Notes: generated by a model not told the origin, from the letters alone. Numbered from the stretch's first letter, positions 1 through 9,897 are shown. The stretch: 64,000 nt of DNA from Bradyrhizobium cajani (GCF_009759665.1 NZ_WQNE01000026.1:24355-88354), one strand, 5' to 3'. Program-made: numbers and translations.

Positions 1-985
1 CCTCGCCGATGACGGGCTTGCGATAGGGCACCAGCGCAAGGGTGCGATTGAGACGGTCCATCTCGGCACGAGTGACGTTGATGCGGTTGAGCTGCTTCTC
101 GAACGGCCCGGCATTGGCGGTGAGCTTCACCGGCACGAATGGCCCGCCCATTGCGGTGCGCGGCACGGCAGCTTCGAGACTGGCGAGATTGAGGCCGAGA
201 TCGCTGACGACGCCGCGCATCCGGCGCATGCGCGAATCCATGCCTTCCTCGACGGCGCTGAGCGCCGCCATCTGGCGTCGCTCGACCTGATCGAGCGACG
301 TCGTGAGCCGGATCAGGACATTGTCGAAGCTCTGGTTCCTGGCGAATTGACTGACCGGCGGGGCTGCAACGGCCGGCGCACGCGACTCGAGTCGGGCTTC
401 GCGATCCGGGGGCGCCACGAAGATCACGGTGTCGCTGATCGGCGACGGCTTTGGCGTGCCTTGCGCCGTGCCCTGACCGGCGTCGCCGCGCTGCGGCGCC
501 GCGCGGGGAATCGATCCTGTCACGTCAGGCATGGCGCCAAGCGCCGTGGCGCGGGACTCCAGCGCCGTCTGGCGCTTCATGATCTGATCGAGCTTCTGGT
601 CGAACTGTTCCTGGTCGAGCAGCTGGCGGCTGGTGGTACGGTCGACCTTGGCGCGCAGCTCGGCGATGCGGTCCTCATAGGCATACTGCATCTCGGCCTG
701 GCGCGCGATCAGCCGGGTCAGGACGTCGTCGCGGAAGGCAAAATAGGTGGCGGTCGCCGCCGACCAGAGCCCGAGCAGCACGACGGTCCCGACCACGATC
801 CAGAATACCACGGGCCCGAAGCGAACCTGCTTGCCGGCGTGGACAATGGTGTAGTCGTCGTCCGTTGAGGGTAGGGGAAGCGCGGCTGCCACCGTGGCAG
901 CGCCCGGACGGCGGTGGAAGGCCCGTCCGTGGTCGTGAGGATGATGCTGGGGGTACTGCGAGTATTGGGCAGAACTTTTCGACAT
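1..985 (-). CDS. M23-family peptidoglycan endopeptidase, N-terminal part (gene runs off the left edge)
   Basis: Reading leftwards from an ATG at 985, an uninterrupted frame of 328 codons reaches the window edge. The protein has a soluble, His- and Pro-rich N-terminus of about 55 residues, one membrane segment at about residues 57-78 (FGPVVFWIVVGTVVLLGLWS), then a long charged region rich in Gln, Glu and Arg that looks like coiled coil. The visible end reads PYRKPVIGE, the kind of stretch that leads into the LytM/M23 zinc peptidase domain (typically followed by SSGFG), but the catalytic His/Asp motifs lie outside the window. By family, such proteins are inner-membrane anchored, project into the periplasm and cut or regulate cutting of peptidoglycan cross-links. 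The M23 assignment is therefore inferred from architecture; membrane-anchored coiled-coil protein is certain. Codirectional with the peroxiredoxin gene 112 bp upstream. Confidence 0.72.
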   Translation of the reverse strand, partial: MSKSSAQYSQYPQHHPHDHGRAFHRRPGAATVAAALPLPSTDDDYTIVHAGKQVRFGPVVFWIVVGTVVLLGLWSAATATYFAFRDDVLTRLIARQAEMQYAYEDRIAELRAKVDRTTSRQLLDQEQFDQKLDQIMKRQTALESRATALGAMPDVTGSIPRAAPQRGDAGQGTAQGTPKPSPISDTVIFVAPPDREARLESRAPAVAAPPVSQFARNQSFDNVLIRLTTSLDQVERRQMAALSAVEEGMDSRMRRMRGVVSDLGLNLASLEAAVPRTAMGGPFVPVKLTANAGPFEKQLNRINVTRAEMDRLNRTLALVPYRKPVIGE

Positions 986-1097
986 CGGCACTCCCGGCGC
1001 CGGTCGGATGGGGTCCTTGCGGCCTAATTGCCGCAGCAATCTGGGCCGGTCATGGTTAATTTTCCGGAAACGGGAACACGCGAATTTAAAGGGCTGG

Positions 1098-1790
1098 TTA
1101 AAGACTTCTTGCCGCCTCCAGCACCTCGTCGGCATGGCCGTCGACCCTGACATTGCGCCAGATCCTGGCCACCTTGCCGTCGGCGCCAACCAGCACCGTG
1201 GTGCGAAGAATCCCAAGGAAACTCTTGCCATACATGGATTTTTCGCCCCAGACGCCATAGGCCTCCAGCATCTCGTGGGTCTCGTCGGAGACGAGGGGGA
1301 CGCCGAGCTTGTGCTTGTCGCGAAACTTCTCCTGAGCCTTTAACGGATCGGCAGAGATGCCGAGCACGGCCGTGCCGGCAGCAGTGAAGGCCTCCGCGAG
1401 GCGCGTGAAGTCGATGGCCTCCCTGGTGCAGCCGGGCGTGTCGGCACGGGGATAGAAGAACAGGACGAGCTTTTGGCCGGCATGGTCCGCCAGCGTGACC
1501 ACATCGCCGCCGTCGCGGGGCAGGCGGAAGGCGGGAGCCTTCTGGCCCTCGGCCAAGGTGGCCTTCGCTGCCGCCGCGGGGATCGGGACCGATTTGGAGG
1601 AAGTTAACCGTTTCGATGCGGCCTTATGCGACGCTGCTTTTGCTATGGTCGCGGTTGATTTGCGTGCCGGTGTCCGCTGTGTTTTCGCGGACTTTGTTTG
1701 AGTCGTTGCCCGTGCTTTCGGGGCTTTCTTTTTAGCCGTTGCGATGCCGGAGGGCGTTTTGGACGATTTCTTTCGGGATTTCTTGGACAT
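1098..1790 (-). CDS. bcp: Peroxiredoxin, Bcp/PrxQ type, with Lys/Ala-rich N-terminal extension
   Basis: Thiol peroxidase of the AhpC/TSA superfamily that reduces H2O2 and organic hydroperoxides. The 230-residue protein has the peroxidatic motif DTPGCTRE with Cys at about residue 121, preceded by FFYPRA, and the rest of the Bcp domain through residue 230. The first about 75 residues (MSKKSRKKSSKTPSG onward) are almost entirely Lys, Ala, Ser, Thr and Arg, unlike ordinary Bcp of about 155 residues; this looks like a disordered nucleic-acid-binding tail. E. coli Bcp has a resolving Cys five residues after the peroxidatic one; here that position is Ile and no other Cys exists in the protein, so recycling must use an external thiol. 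The start at 1790 is the first ATG of the basic extension; a start nearer the domain (no Met there) is not available. Divergent from the AsmA-like gene. Confidence 0.9.
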   Translation of the reverse strand: MSKKSRKKSSKTPSGIATAKKKAPKARATTQTKSAKTQRTPARKSTATIAKAASHKAASKRLTSSKSVPIPAAAAKATLAEGQKAPAFRLPRDGGDVVTLADHAGQKLVLFFYPRADTPGCTREAIDFTRLAEAFTAAGTAVLGISADPLKAQEKFRDKHKLGVPLVSDETHEMLEAYGVWGEKSMYGKSFLGILRTTVLVGADGKVARIWRNVRVDGHADEVLEAARSL

Positions 1791-2081
1791 ACGCCTTCCT
1801 TTCGACGCTTTCGGCGGGTCAACCAAAGCGGTATTGCAGCTCTCGTCCGGTGTGCCGGAATCGCGCCCTCGGCTGGGCAAGTCTGACGACGCCGGAGTAT
1901 GGTTACAAGGAATTCCACGCACCACCCCACTGCTCGTTGAACGCGCTCCCGGGGCGAAATGACGAACAGCAGGAACATTCGAGGTATGGCGGCAATGCCG
2001 GCGCAGGGGGCTTCGCTCCCCGTCGACGGCTGCGGTCCCGGCGGCGCTCAACCCTTTGACGGGCGCCTGTATCGAGAGGCA
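1791..2081. other. Intergenic region between divergent bcp and AsmA-like genes
   Basis: About 290 bp between the bcp start and the preferred AsmA-like start. It must contain the promoters of both genes, but I see no clear sigma-70 hexamers or operator palindrome. If the AsmA-like protein starts at the upstream in-frame ATG (1959), the gap shrinks to 168 bp. Confidence 0.4.
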
Positions 2082-5000
2082 ATGGCAAGGAATACGTCGC
2101 CCCAGGACTACAATCGGGATTTCGATCGGCGCGGCGGCCAATCTGAGCCGCGGGAATGGGACGAAGCCGACTGGGATCCGGATCAGGAAGCGGCGGCGGG
2201 CCATCGTGCGCGCCGGCTGTTGTCGCGTTCCAATTCGGGATTCCATCGCTTCGGTGACGGGTTGGGGTCGTTCCGTCGCTGGCTGGACGGCGGTCGCTGG
2301 CTGAAGCGGCTCGTCGTCGTCGTCGGTGCCCTCGTCGTCATCTTCATCGGCTGCTTCGGCGCGCTGTGGTGGCGGCTCGGCGCGGGTCCGATCAATCTCG
2401 ATATCGCGACACCATGGCTGGCCGCCGCCATCGAGGACAATATCGGCCACGGCAACACCGTGGAGATCGGCGGCACCCAGATCGAGCGGGCCGGGCGGGT
2501 TCGTATCGCCGTGCGCATCCGTGACATCATCGTCCGCGACCGCGACCACGCCATCGTTGCCAGTGCGCCGAAGGCCGAGGTGAAGCTGTCCGGGGTGGGT
2601 CTGTTGATGGGCCATCTGCGCGCCGAGAGCCTCAATCTCGTCGATGCCGAGCTCGCGATCCGCATCGCGCCTGACGGCACCGTCACGGTCTCGGCCGGCG
2701 ACACCGCAAAGCCGCTGGCAACCGGCGTTGCGTCCAAGAAGGATGCCGGCCTGCCGCCGACATTCCCGCGCAGTGGCGTGCCGCCGCCGCCCTTCGCCAC
2801 GGGGCCGGCGAGCCAGGATCCATCTCAAGCCGCATCGCAAGCCGCGCAGCCGACCGCTCAGAGCGGGATTCTTCAGGGCCTCGACTGGCTCGACAGTCTG
2901 AGCATGACCGGCCTCGATGGCCAGAACCTCAACGAGATCGGCCTCAAGAACGGCAATCTGATCGTCGACGATCAGCAGCGCGGCAGCAAATGGGCGTTCG
3001 AGAACATCACGCTCAGCCTGCGACGGCCGAGCCGTGGCGGCGTCGCGCTCAGCCTCGGCGAGGAGGGCGCGCACCCATGGATGCTGCGCGCCACGATCGG
3101 CCCGGCCGAGAACGGCGTGCGCTCGGTCGACATCAAGGCCGACAAGGTCTCGACCTCCAACATCCTGCTTGCGCTGCGGGTGAAGGATCTCACCTATACT
3201 GCCGACCTGCCGCTGACCGGCGAGCTCAAGGGCGAGCTCGGCCGTGACGGCGTGCCGACCTTCTTCCGCGGCAAGATCGCGGTCGGCGCGGGCAACATCA
3301 TCGACACGGACACGCCCGATTACCCGATGGCGATCGACTCCGCCGAGATCAACGTCGAGTGGGACGCCAATCGGCGGGTGCTGGTCGCTCCCTTCAAGGT
3401 TCTCTCCGGCGCGAACCGCCTGACGCTGCTGGCCCACCTCGAGCCGCCGAATGGCAACGTCAATGATTGGCAGCTCGGCTTCAGCGGCGGCTCGATCCTG
3501 CTTGGCGGCATCGACAACGAACCCCCGCTCGTCTTCAACCGCATCGCGATCGGCTTCCGCTTCGACACCGACCACAAGCGCATGCTGCTGACGCAGGCGG
3601 ACATCTCCAATGGCGAGATCGGCGTCGCCGGTACCGGCGCCATCGACTATTCGGGCGAGCCGCGGTTGACGCTGGGCTTTGCGGGAACGCCAATGTCGGC
3701 CTCCGCGCTCAAGCGGATGTGGCCGACCCTCATCGTTCCCGAACTGCGCGAATGGGTGATCGAGCGGATCGAGCGCGGCACGCTCCAGCGCATCGAGATC
3801 GGCATCAATTCGCCGGTGAAGAACCTCCCGCGCAAGGGGCCGCCGATCCCCGACGATGGTCTTGCGGTCAATATCGTGGCGAGCGGCGTCGCGGTGCGCC
3901 CGGTGGATGGCATGCCGGTGGTGCACGATGCCGATTTGAAGGCGCGCGTGACCGGGCGCACGGCCACCGTGACTATCGGGCAGGGCATTGCTGACACGCC
4001 TGCCGGCCGCAAGGTCACGATCTCCGACTTCACCTTCGAGGTGCCTGACATGGCGCCCAAACCGTCGCCATCGCGGAGCAGGTTCCGCGTCGACGGCCCC
4101 GTGCCGGCGGCGGCCGAAATGCTCGCCAACGATCGCCTGAGCGATCTGTCGGCGACTGTCGTCGATCCCAATACCAGCAAGGGGACCTTCTCGGCCAACA
4201 TCCAGCTCGGCATGCCGGTCAAGGGCGAACTGACCAAGGCCGACACCACCTATGCCGTCACCGCCGACCTCAACGGTTTTGCCGCCGACAAGCTGGTGAT
4301 GAACCAGAAGCTGGAGGCCAACAACCTCAAGATCGTCGCGAGCAACCAGGGCTACCAGGTCAAGGGCGACGTCAAGATCAACGGACAGGCGGCCTCGCTC
4401 GACTATCGCAAGCCGGCCGAGGGCGACGCCGATGTCAGATTGCAGGCGACGTTGGACGATGCCAGCCGGGCCCGGCTGGGATTCGATCTCAGCCCCGCCG
4501 TCAGCGGTTCGCTGCCGATCAAGCTGTCGGGCAAGATCGCGAGCGGCCCGGACCAGACGACGAAGCTCGGCGTCGAAGCCGATCTGACCTCGGTCAAGCT
4601 CGACAACATCCTGCCGGGATGGGTCAAGCTGCCGGGCAAATCGGGCAAGGCTACCTTCAAGGTGGTGCCGACGGCACAATCGACGCGCTTCGAGGACATC
4701 GTCATCGAGGGCGGCGGCGCCTCGATCAAGGGCTCGCTCGAGGTCGACGCGAACGGCGACCTCATGAATGCGAGCTTCCCGACCTATTCGCCGTCCGACG
4801 GCGACAAGGCGTCGCTGAAGGTCGAGCGCGGCCAGGACGGCGTGGTCAAGGGCACGATGCGCGGCGACGTGTTCGACGGCCGCGGCTTCCTGAAGTCGGC
4901 GATCTCAGGCAATTCCAAGGACGACGCCAAGAACAAGATGAAGAACGTCGATTTCGATATCGACGTGAAGCTCGGTGCCGTCATGGGTTTCAACGGCGAG

Positions 5001-5804
5001 GCGATGCGCAGCGTCGACGCCAAGATGTCCCGCCGCAACGGCGCGGTCAAAGCCTTCACGCTGAGCGGCAGGATCGGCAAGGACACGCCCGTGGCCGCGG
5101 ATCTGCGCGGTGGTCGCGCCCAGGGCAACCGCGAGGTGATCTATCTCCAGACCAATGATGCCGGCTCGCTGCTGAAGTTCACTGACACCTACACCAAGGC
5201 GGTCGGCGGCCAGATGGTGGTGGCGATGGAGCCGCCGACATCCGAGCCGAACACCTCGCGCGAGGGCCTGATCAACGTCCGCGACTTCACGGTGAAGGGC
5301 GAGGCGCAGCTCGAGCGCGTTGCCGCCGGGGCCCCCAACGGCACCGGCAATGGCATCTCCTTCAGCGCGCTCCGCGCCGAGTTCACGCGCCAGAACGGCG
5401 CACTCACGATCCGCGACGGCGTGGTCAAGGGCCCGATGATCGGCGCCACCATCGAGGGCTCGATCGACTATCCCGGCAACCAGGTGTGCATGAGCGGCAC
5501 CTTCGTGCCGATGTATGGCGTCAACAACATCTTCGGCCAGATTCCGTTGTTCGGCATCTTCCTCGGGGGCGGCAACAACGAGGGATTGATCGGTGTGACC
5601 TACGAGGTCGTCGGCACGCCGGCGGCCCCCGTGTTGCGCGTCAATCCGATCTCGGCGATGGCGCCGGGCCTGATCCGCAAGGTCTTCGAGTTCAACACCG
5701 GCAAGCAGAATTCGCCGTTCGACGAATTCCCGTCGCAATCGAGCGACGGATCGACCGGATCGACGCGTCAGCTATCGAGCGGTTGCAGCCCCGCGCGGCG
5801 ATAG
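2082..5804 (+). CDS. AsmA-like / DUF3971-type large membrane-anchored envelope protein
   Basis: A 1240-residue protein with a charged cytoplasmic N-terminus, one membrane segment at about residues 77-98 (LVVVVGALVVIFIGCFGALW), a Pro/Ala-rich linker around residues 225-265 and then about 950 residues of repetitive beta-rich sequence ending in an AsmA-like C-terminal region (GNQVCMSGTFVPMYGVNN and LFGIFLGGGNNEGLIGVTYE near residues 1130-1180). This matches the TamB/YhdP/AsmA superfamily, periplasm-spanning beta-groove proteins implicated in phospholipid movement to the outer membrane; the function here is by family only. The ATG at 2082 has AGAGG just upstream but with only 2 nt spacing; an in-frame ATG at 1959 is possible and adds 41 low-complexity residues. 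Downstream lies a palindromic element that separates it from the convergent chemoreceptor gene. Confidence 0.85.
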   Translation: MARNTSPQDYNRDFDRRGGQSEPREWDEADWDPDQEAAAGHRARRLLSRSNSGFHRFGDGLGSFRRWLDGGRWLKRLVVVVGALVVIFIGCFGALWWRLGAGPINLDIATPWLAAAIEDNIGHGNTVEIGGTQIERAGRVRIAVRIRDIIVRDRDHAIVASAPKAEVKLSGVGLLMGHLRAESLNLVDAELAIRIAPDGTVTVSAGDTAKPLATGVASKKDAGLPPTFPRSGVPPPPFATGPASQDPSQAASQAAQPTAQSGILQGLDWLDSLSMTGLDGQNLNEIGLKNGNLIVDDQQRGSKWAFENITLSLRRPSRGGVALSLGEEGAHPWMLRATIGPAENGVRSVDIKADKVSTSNILLALRVKDLTYTADLPLTGELKGELGRDGVPTFFRGKIAVGAGNIIDTDTPDYPMAIDSAEINVEWDANRRVLVAPFKVLSGANRLTLLAHLEPPNGNVNDWQLGFSGGSILLGGIDNEPPLVFNRIAIGFRFDTDHKRMLLTQADISNGEIGVAGTGAIDYSGEPRLTLGFAGTPMSASALKRMWPTLIVPELREWVIERIERGTLQRIEIGINSPVKNLPRKGPPIPDDGLAVNIVASGVAVRPVDGMPVVHDADLKARVTGRTATVTIGQGIADTPAGRKVTISDFTFEVPDMAPKPSPSRSRFRVDGPVPAAAEMLANDRLSDLSATVVDPNTSKGTFSANIQLGMPVKGELTKADTTYAVTADLNGFAADKLVMNQKLEANNLKIVASNQGYQVKGDVKINGQAASLDYRKPAEGDADVRLQATLDDASRARLGFDLSPAVSGSLPIKLSGKIASGPDQTTKLGVEADLTSVKLDNILPGWVKLPGKSGKATFKVVPTAQSTRFEDIVIEGGGASIKGSLEVDANGDLMNASFPTYSPSDGDKASLKVERGQDGVVKGTMRGDVFDGRGFLKSAISGNSKDDAKNKMKNVDFDIDVKLGAVMGFNGEAMRSVDAKMSRRNGAVKAFTLSGRIGKDTPVAADLRGGRAQGNREVIYLQTNDAGSLLKFTDTYTKAVGGQMVVAMEPPTSEPNTSREGLINVRDFTVKGEAQLERVAAGAPNGTGNGISFSALRAEFTRQNGALTIRDGVVKGPMIGATIEGSIDYPGNQVCMSGTFVPMYGVNNIFGQIPLFGIFLGGGNNEGLIGVTYEVVGTPAAPVLRVNPISAMAPGLIRKVFEFNTGKQNSPFDEFPSQSSDGSTGSTRQLSSGCSPARR

Positions 5805-5825
5805 GCGCGCGCTGCTTTTCTCCGG

Positions 5826-5916
5826 CGTCGTGGCCGGGTTTGTCCCGGCGATCCACGCGCATCCGCGCACGCGGTGCCCAAGAACGTGGATGCCCGGGAC
5901 AAGCCCGGGCATGACG
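5826..5916. repeat. 91-bp palindromic intergenic element (CGTC-TGGCCGGG type)
   Basis: Arms at 5826-5857 and 5885-5916 are inverted copies matching at about 26 of 32 positions, built around CCGGGTTTGTCCCGG and CCCGGGACAAGCCCGGG. Transcribed from either side it folds into a long hairpin. It sits exactly between the convergent 3' ends of the AsmA-like gene and the first chemoreceptor gene, so it may act as a bidirectional terminator. Dispersed elements of this kind are common in Bradyrhizobium genomes. Confidence 0.8.
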
Positions 5917-5939
5917 ATCCCTTGAAACGTTCGCGTTCC

Positions 5940-7634
5940 CTACGCCGCGCGTACGCCCGCGAGGAACGTTCCGACTTCACCGGAGAGCTGCTCGGCCTGC
6001 TTGGAGAGGTTCGAGGCCGCCGCGAGCACCATGCCGGCGGCGTTGCCGGTCTCGTTGGCTGCGGTCGAGACGCCGCCGATATTGGTGGTGACTTCCTTGG
6101 TGGCTTCCGCGGTCTGCGAGACGCTGCGGGCGATCTCGGCGGTGGCGGCGCCTTGCTCCTCGATGGCGGCGCCGATCGAGGTGGCGATGCGGCTGACCTC
6201 CTCGATGGTGGCGGTGATGCCGCCGATGGCGTCGACGGCCTCCCTGGTCGCGCCCTGGATCTGGGCGATCTTGTCGCCGATCTCGCGGGTGGCTTCCGCG
6301 GTCTGGCTGGCGAGCGACTTCACCTCGGAGGCGACGACGGCGAAGCCGCGGCCAGCTTCACCGGCGCGCGCGGCTTCGATGGTGGCGTTGAGCGCGAGCA
6401 GATTGGTCTGCGCCGCGATGCTGGAGATCAGCTCGGCGACATGCTCGATCTGCTGGGCACCGTCCGACAGCGCGCGGACGATGGTGTCGGTGCGGCGGGC
6501 GCTGTCCACGGCGCGGCCGGTGACTTCCGCGGACTGTGCGACCTGGCGGCTGATCTCGGTGATGGAGGAGGAGAGCTCTTCGGCTGCGGCGGCAACGGTC
6601 TGGACGCGCTGGCTGGCTTCGGTGGCGGCGGAGCCGACCACGGCGGCGCGGCGATTGGTGCCTTCGGCGGTGGACGACATCGACTTGGCGGTGGTCTCGA
6701 GTTCGCCGGAGCCGGAGGCCATCAGGCCGACGAGCTGGCCGACGGAGGCATCGAACCGGTCGGCGAGCGCGATCAGGGCGTCGCGCTTCTCCTGCTCGTT
6801 GCGGGCCTTGGCCGCGACCTGCTCCGCCTCGAGGTTACGCGCCGTCAAAGCGGTCTGCCTGAGCACTTCGAGCGTCTCGGCCATGCGTCCGATCTCGTCG
6901 CCGCGATCGGTCTCCTCGACCGGCTTGTCGATGGCGCCGTCGGCGATTTCCTGCATGCGGTTCTTCTGGCGGTCGAGCGCGCCGAGCACGTCGCGGGCGA
7001 TCAGCCAGGACAGCGCCGCCATCAGCAGCATCAGGCCGACGCCGATGGCGGCGAGCTCCAGCGTCAATGCACGCACGTCGGCATCGATGTCGTCGACATA
7101 GAGGCCGTAGGCGATCGCGACGTTCCAGGGCGCGAACTGGCGAGTGAACACCAGCTTGCGGACCGGAACGGTTTCACCCGGACGCGGGAAGAGATAGGAC
7201 AAGATGCTGCCCTCGGGCGTCTGCTTGGCCGCGTTCACCGTAGCATCGCCGATCACGATGCCATTGGCATCCTTGATGCCGTTGTTCTTGCCTTCGAGCT
7301 GAGGCGCGCCGCCATTCATCATCACCGTTGAATCGGCGGTATAGACCACCGCATAGCCTTGGCCGCCGTTGAACTTCATCCGCCGTCCGCGCAGCTTGAA
7401 TTCGGCTTGCGCATCGGCGAGCGTCATCTTGCCGGCAGTGACCTCGTCCTGAAGCGATTGCGCGAAGCCGTGCAGCAGATCGACCGCCGTCTGCATCTGG
7501 CGCGCACGATCTTCGAGCATGCGGGTCTTGCTGAGATAGGCTGATGCGACGATGAGGGCGGTGACGGTGAGTGCTGCGAGACCGACCATGCTGGCAAGCT
7601 TGGTGCGGATCTTCAGGTGACTGAGCAGCGTCAT
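5940..7634 (-). CDS. Methyl-accepting chemotaxis protein, single-Cache sensor (copy 1)
   Basis: A 564-residue transmembrane chemoreceptor. Order: membrane segment at about residues 12-34, periplasmic sensor of about 150 residues with the single-Cache signature ([20 protein letters not shown]), second membrane segment at about 188-212, HAMP domain to about 265, and the MCP signalling hairpin with the conserved tip [21 protein letters not shown]. It relays ligand binding to CheA/CheW. No C-terminal CheR-docking pentapeptide is present; it ends FLAGVRAA. Single-Cache domains usually bind small organic acids, but the ligand cannot be read here. From about residue 177 to the end it is nearly identical, also at DNA level, to the next gene, while the sensor has diverged. 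Confidence 0.95.
   Translation of the reverse strand: MTLLSHLKIRTKLASMVGLAALTVTALIVASAYLSKTRMLEDRARQMQTAVDLLHGFAQSLQDEVTAGKMTLADAQAEFKLRGRRMKFNGGQGYAVVYTADSTVMMNGGAPQLEGKNNGIKDANGIVIGDATVNAAKQTPEGSILSYLFPRPGETVPVRKLVFTRQFAPWNVAIAYGLYVDDIDADVRALTLELAAIGVGLMLLMAALSWLIARDVLGALDRQKNRMQEIADGAIDKPVEETDRGDEIGRMAETLEVLRQTALTARNLEAEQVAAKARNEQEKRDALIALADRFDASVGQLVGLMASGSGELETTAKSMSSTAEGTNRRAAVVGSAATEASQRVQTVAAAAEELSSSITEISRQVAQSAEVTGRAVDSARRTDTIVRALSDGAQQIEHVAELISSIAAQTNLLALNATIEAARAGEAGRGFAVVASEVKSLASQTAEATREIGDKIAQIQGATREAVDAIGGITATIEEVSRIATSIGAAIEEQGAATAEIARSVSQTAEATKEVTTNIGGVSTAANETGNAAGMVLAAASNLSKQAEQLSGEVGTFLAGVRAA
5943..7104 (-). repeat. Near-identical direct repeat, unit 1 (HAMP/signalling half of chemoreceptor)
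   Basis: About 1.16 kb that recurs at a constant offset of 1958 bp (7901-9062). Differences seen by eye are few, for example a C/T change near 6526 against 8484 and another near 7033 against 8991. Divergence begins abruptly upstream of about 7104, at the sensor/second-membrane-segment boundary. Confidence 0.9.
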
Positions 7635-7897
7635 GACGGCCTCGCGGTTGTGGAAGGCTTGTTCTCGCGTAGCCGTATCAGGAAGTTCTTACCAATCCTG
7701 AACGCAGGGAACGGCGTGCTTGCATGCGGCGCAATTCGCGCAGCTATAGACACGCGTGTGCAGTCGAGGCACCGACGCCTGCGGCGATGTACTAAAAAAA
7801 TCAGATCGTGATCGCGTTCGCGCGATCAGGCCGGTCCGATCCAGGCATCGATTCGCCGATGCATCATCGCGTTCGGACCAGCGCAGATGTCGCGCGG

Positions 7898-9592
7898 CTA
7901 CGCCGCGCGAACACCCGCAAGGAACGTTCCGACTTCGCCGGAGAGCTGCTCGGCCTGCTTGGAGAGGTTCGAGGCCGCCGCGAGCACCATGCCGGCGGCG
8001 TTGCCGGTCTCGTTGGCTGCGGTCGAGACGCCGCCGATATTGGTGGTGACTTCCTTGGTGGCTTCCGCGGTCTGCGAGACGCTGCGGGCGATCTCGGCGG
8101 TGGCGGCGCCTTGCTCCTCGATGGCGGCGCCGATCGAGGTGGCGATGCGGCTGACCTCCTCGATGGTGGCGGTGATGCCGCCGATGGCGTCGACGGCCTC
8201 CCTGGTCGCGCCCTGGATCTGGGCGATCTTGTCGCCGATCTCGCGGGTGGCTTCCGCGGTCTGGCTGGCGAGCGACTTCACCTCGGAGGCGACGACGGCG
8301 AAGCCGCGGCCAGCTTCACCGGCGCGCGCGGCTTCGATGGTGGCGTTGAGCGCGAGCAGATTGGTCTGCGCCGCGATGCTGGAGATCAGCTCGGCGACAT
8401 GCTCGATCTGCTGGGCACCGTCCGACAGCGCGCGGACGATGGTGTCGGTGCGGCGGGCGCTGTCCACGGCGCGGCCGGTGACCTCCGCGGACTGCGCGAC
8501 CTGGCGGCTGATCTCGGTGATGGAGGAGGAGAGCTCTTCGGCTGCGGCGGCAACCGTCTGGACGCGCTGGCTGGCTTCGGTGGCGGCGGAGCCGACCACG
8601 GCGGCGCGGCGATTGGTGCCTTCGGCGGTGGACGACATCGACTTGGCGGTGGTCTCGAGTTCGCCGGAGCCGGAGGCCATCAGGCCGACGAGCTGGCCGA
8701 CGGAGGCATCGAACCGGTCGGCGAGCGCGATCAGGGCGTCGCGCTTCTCCTGCTCGTTGCGGGCCTTGGCCGCGACCTGCTCCGCCTCGAGGTTACGCGC
8801 CGTCAAAGCGGTTTGCCTGAGCACTTCGAGCGTCTCGGCCATGCGTCCGATCTCGTCGCCGCGATCGGTCTCCTCGACCGGCTTGTCGATGGCGCCGTCG
8901 GCGATTTCCTGCATGCGGTTCTTCTGGCGGTCGAGCGCGCCGAGCACGTCGCGGGCGATCAGCCAGGACAGCGCCGCCATCAGCAGCATCAGGCCGATGC
9001 CGATGGCGGCGAGCTCCAGCGTCAATGCACGCACGTCGGCATCGATGTCGTCGACATAGAGGCCGTAGCTGATCGTCACGTTCCAGGGTGCGAATTTGCG
9101 CGTGAACACGGTCTTGCGGACGGGCTCGGTCTGGCCCGGGCGGGGATAGAGATAGGAGGTCACGCCGCCCTGTGCGGCCTGGTCGGCCGTCTTTAAAATG
9201 GCGTCGGCGATCAGGACGCCGTTGGAGTCCTTGGCGCCGGTGATCTTGCCTTCGAGCTGTTGGTTGGCGCCGTTCACGAGGAGGGACGTGTCGGGATTGT
9301 AGACGACAGGATAGCCCTGGCCGCCGTTGAAGCTCATGCGGCGGCCGCGCTGGTGGAACTGGGCCTTGGCCTCGGCCTGCGTCAGCTTGCCGGCGGCGAC
9401 CTCGTCCTGAAGCGATTGCGCGAAGTTGTAGAGGAGTTCCACGGCGGTCCGCATCTGCTGGACGCGGTCCTCCATCATGCGGCTCTTGCTGAGATAGGCC
9501 GATACGCCGATGATGGCTGTGACCGTGAGCGCCGCGAGACAGACCATGCTGGCGAGCTTGGTGCGGATCTTGAGATGACTCAGCAGCTTCAT
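7898..9592 (-). CDS. Methyl-accepting chemotaxis protein, single-Cache sensor (copy 2)
   Basis: Also 564 residues with the same layout as its downstream neighbour: N-terminal membrane segment, single-Cache periplasmic sensor ([20 protein letters not shown]), second membrane segment, HAMP, MCP signalling domain and the same FLAGVRAA end. Sensor residues 35-176 differ clearly from copy 1 (for example [15 protein letters not shown] against [15 protein letters not shown]), whereas the remaining two thirds carry only a handful of mostly silent DNA differences. The 263-bp gap to copy 1 suggests separate promoters. This is a tandem duplication with different probable ligand specificities feeding the same signalling output. 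Confidence 0.95.
   Translation of the reverse strand: MKLLSHLKIRTKLASMVCLAALTVTAIIGVSAYLSKSRMMEDRVQQMRTAVELLYNFAQSLQDEVAAGKLTQAEAKAQFHQRGRRMSFNGGQGYPVVYNPDTSLLVNGANQQLEGKITGAKDSNGVLIADAILKTADQAAQGGVTSYLYPRPGQTEPVRKTVFTRKFAPWNVTISYGLYVDDIDADVRALTLELAAIGIGLMLLMAALSWLIARDVLGALDRQKNRMQEIADGAIDKPVEETDRGDEIGRMAETLEVLRQTALTARNLEAEQVAAKARNEQEKRDALIALADRFDASVGQLVGLMASGSGELETTAKSMSSTAEGTNRRAAVVGSAATEASQRVQTVAAAAEELSSSITEISRQVAQSAEVTGRAVDSARRTDTIVRALSDGAQQIEHVAELISSIAAQTNLLALNATIEAARAGEAGRGFAVVASEVKSLASQTAEATREIGDKIAQIQGATREAVDAIGGITATIEEVSRIATSIGAAIEEQGAATAEIARSVSQTAEATKEVTTNIGGVSTAANETGNAAGMVLAAASNLSKQAEQLSGEVGTFLAGVRAA
7901..9062 (-). repeat. Near-identical direct repeat, unit 2 (HAMP/signalling half of chemoreceptor)
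   Basis: Partner of the repeat at 5943-7104. The sharp edge of identity at about 9062 against freely diverged sensor DNA fits recent duplication followed by sensor replacement, or ongoing gene conversion restricted to the signalling half. Confidence 0.9.
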
Positions 9593-9810
9593 CGCAGCCT
9601 CTAGAGAATGGTTATTATTGCTCGCGTCGGTAGCATGAAGTTCTTACCAATCATGAATGGACGCATGCGACGAGCTGCCGCGAGAGCAGCATTCGCAGCT
9701 GCATGCGCAAACATGCAGGTTCAATGCGCCCCACGATGCGCGTGCCGCGTCAGGTCGCGGAGAAAAATGATGTCGGAACGTGGCCAGGGCCAAGCCTGGC
9801 CGGAGCAGCA

Positions 9811-9897
9811 ATGAGCCGATTCGCGCACCGTATCGTCATGTCGGTGCTGCTCGTGGCGGCCCTCGTTCTCATCTGGAACGTGCTGGGGACGCGATGA
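9811..9897 (+). CDS. Candidate 28-residue single-membrane-segment microprotein
   Basis: ATG at 9811 preceded by GGAG at 9802-9805 (5 nt spacing), TGA at 9895-9897. The product begins MSRFAHRIVMSVLLVAALVL and ends IWNVLGTR: a short basic N-terminus followed by one perfect hydrophobic helix, which is what small inner-membrane proteins look like. It lies between the second chemoreceptor (divergent) and doxX (convergent). Function unknown; a chance frame cannot be excluded at this size. Confidence 0.4.
   Translation: MSRFAHRIVMSVLLVAALVLIWNVLGTR

Noticed and set aside
1791-4679. Very long open frame on the minus strand continuous with bcp, opposite the AsmA-like gene
   Set aside because: Caused by high GC and codon bias; the sequence is Arg/Asp/Ala-rich low-complexity with no family features, while the plus strand encodes a clear AsmA-like protein.
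5874-7331. 485-codon plus-strand frame (and its twin at 7808-9196) rich in Gly and Asp
   Set aside because: Antisense shadows of the two chemoreceptor genes; their similarity merely reflects the repeat.
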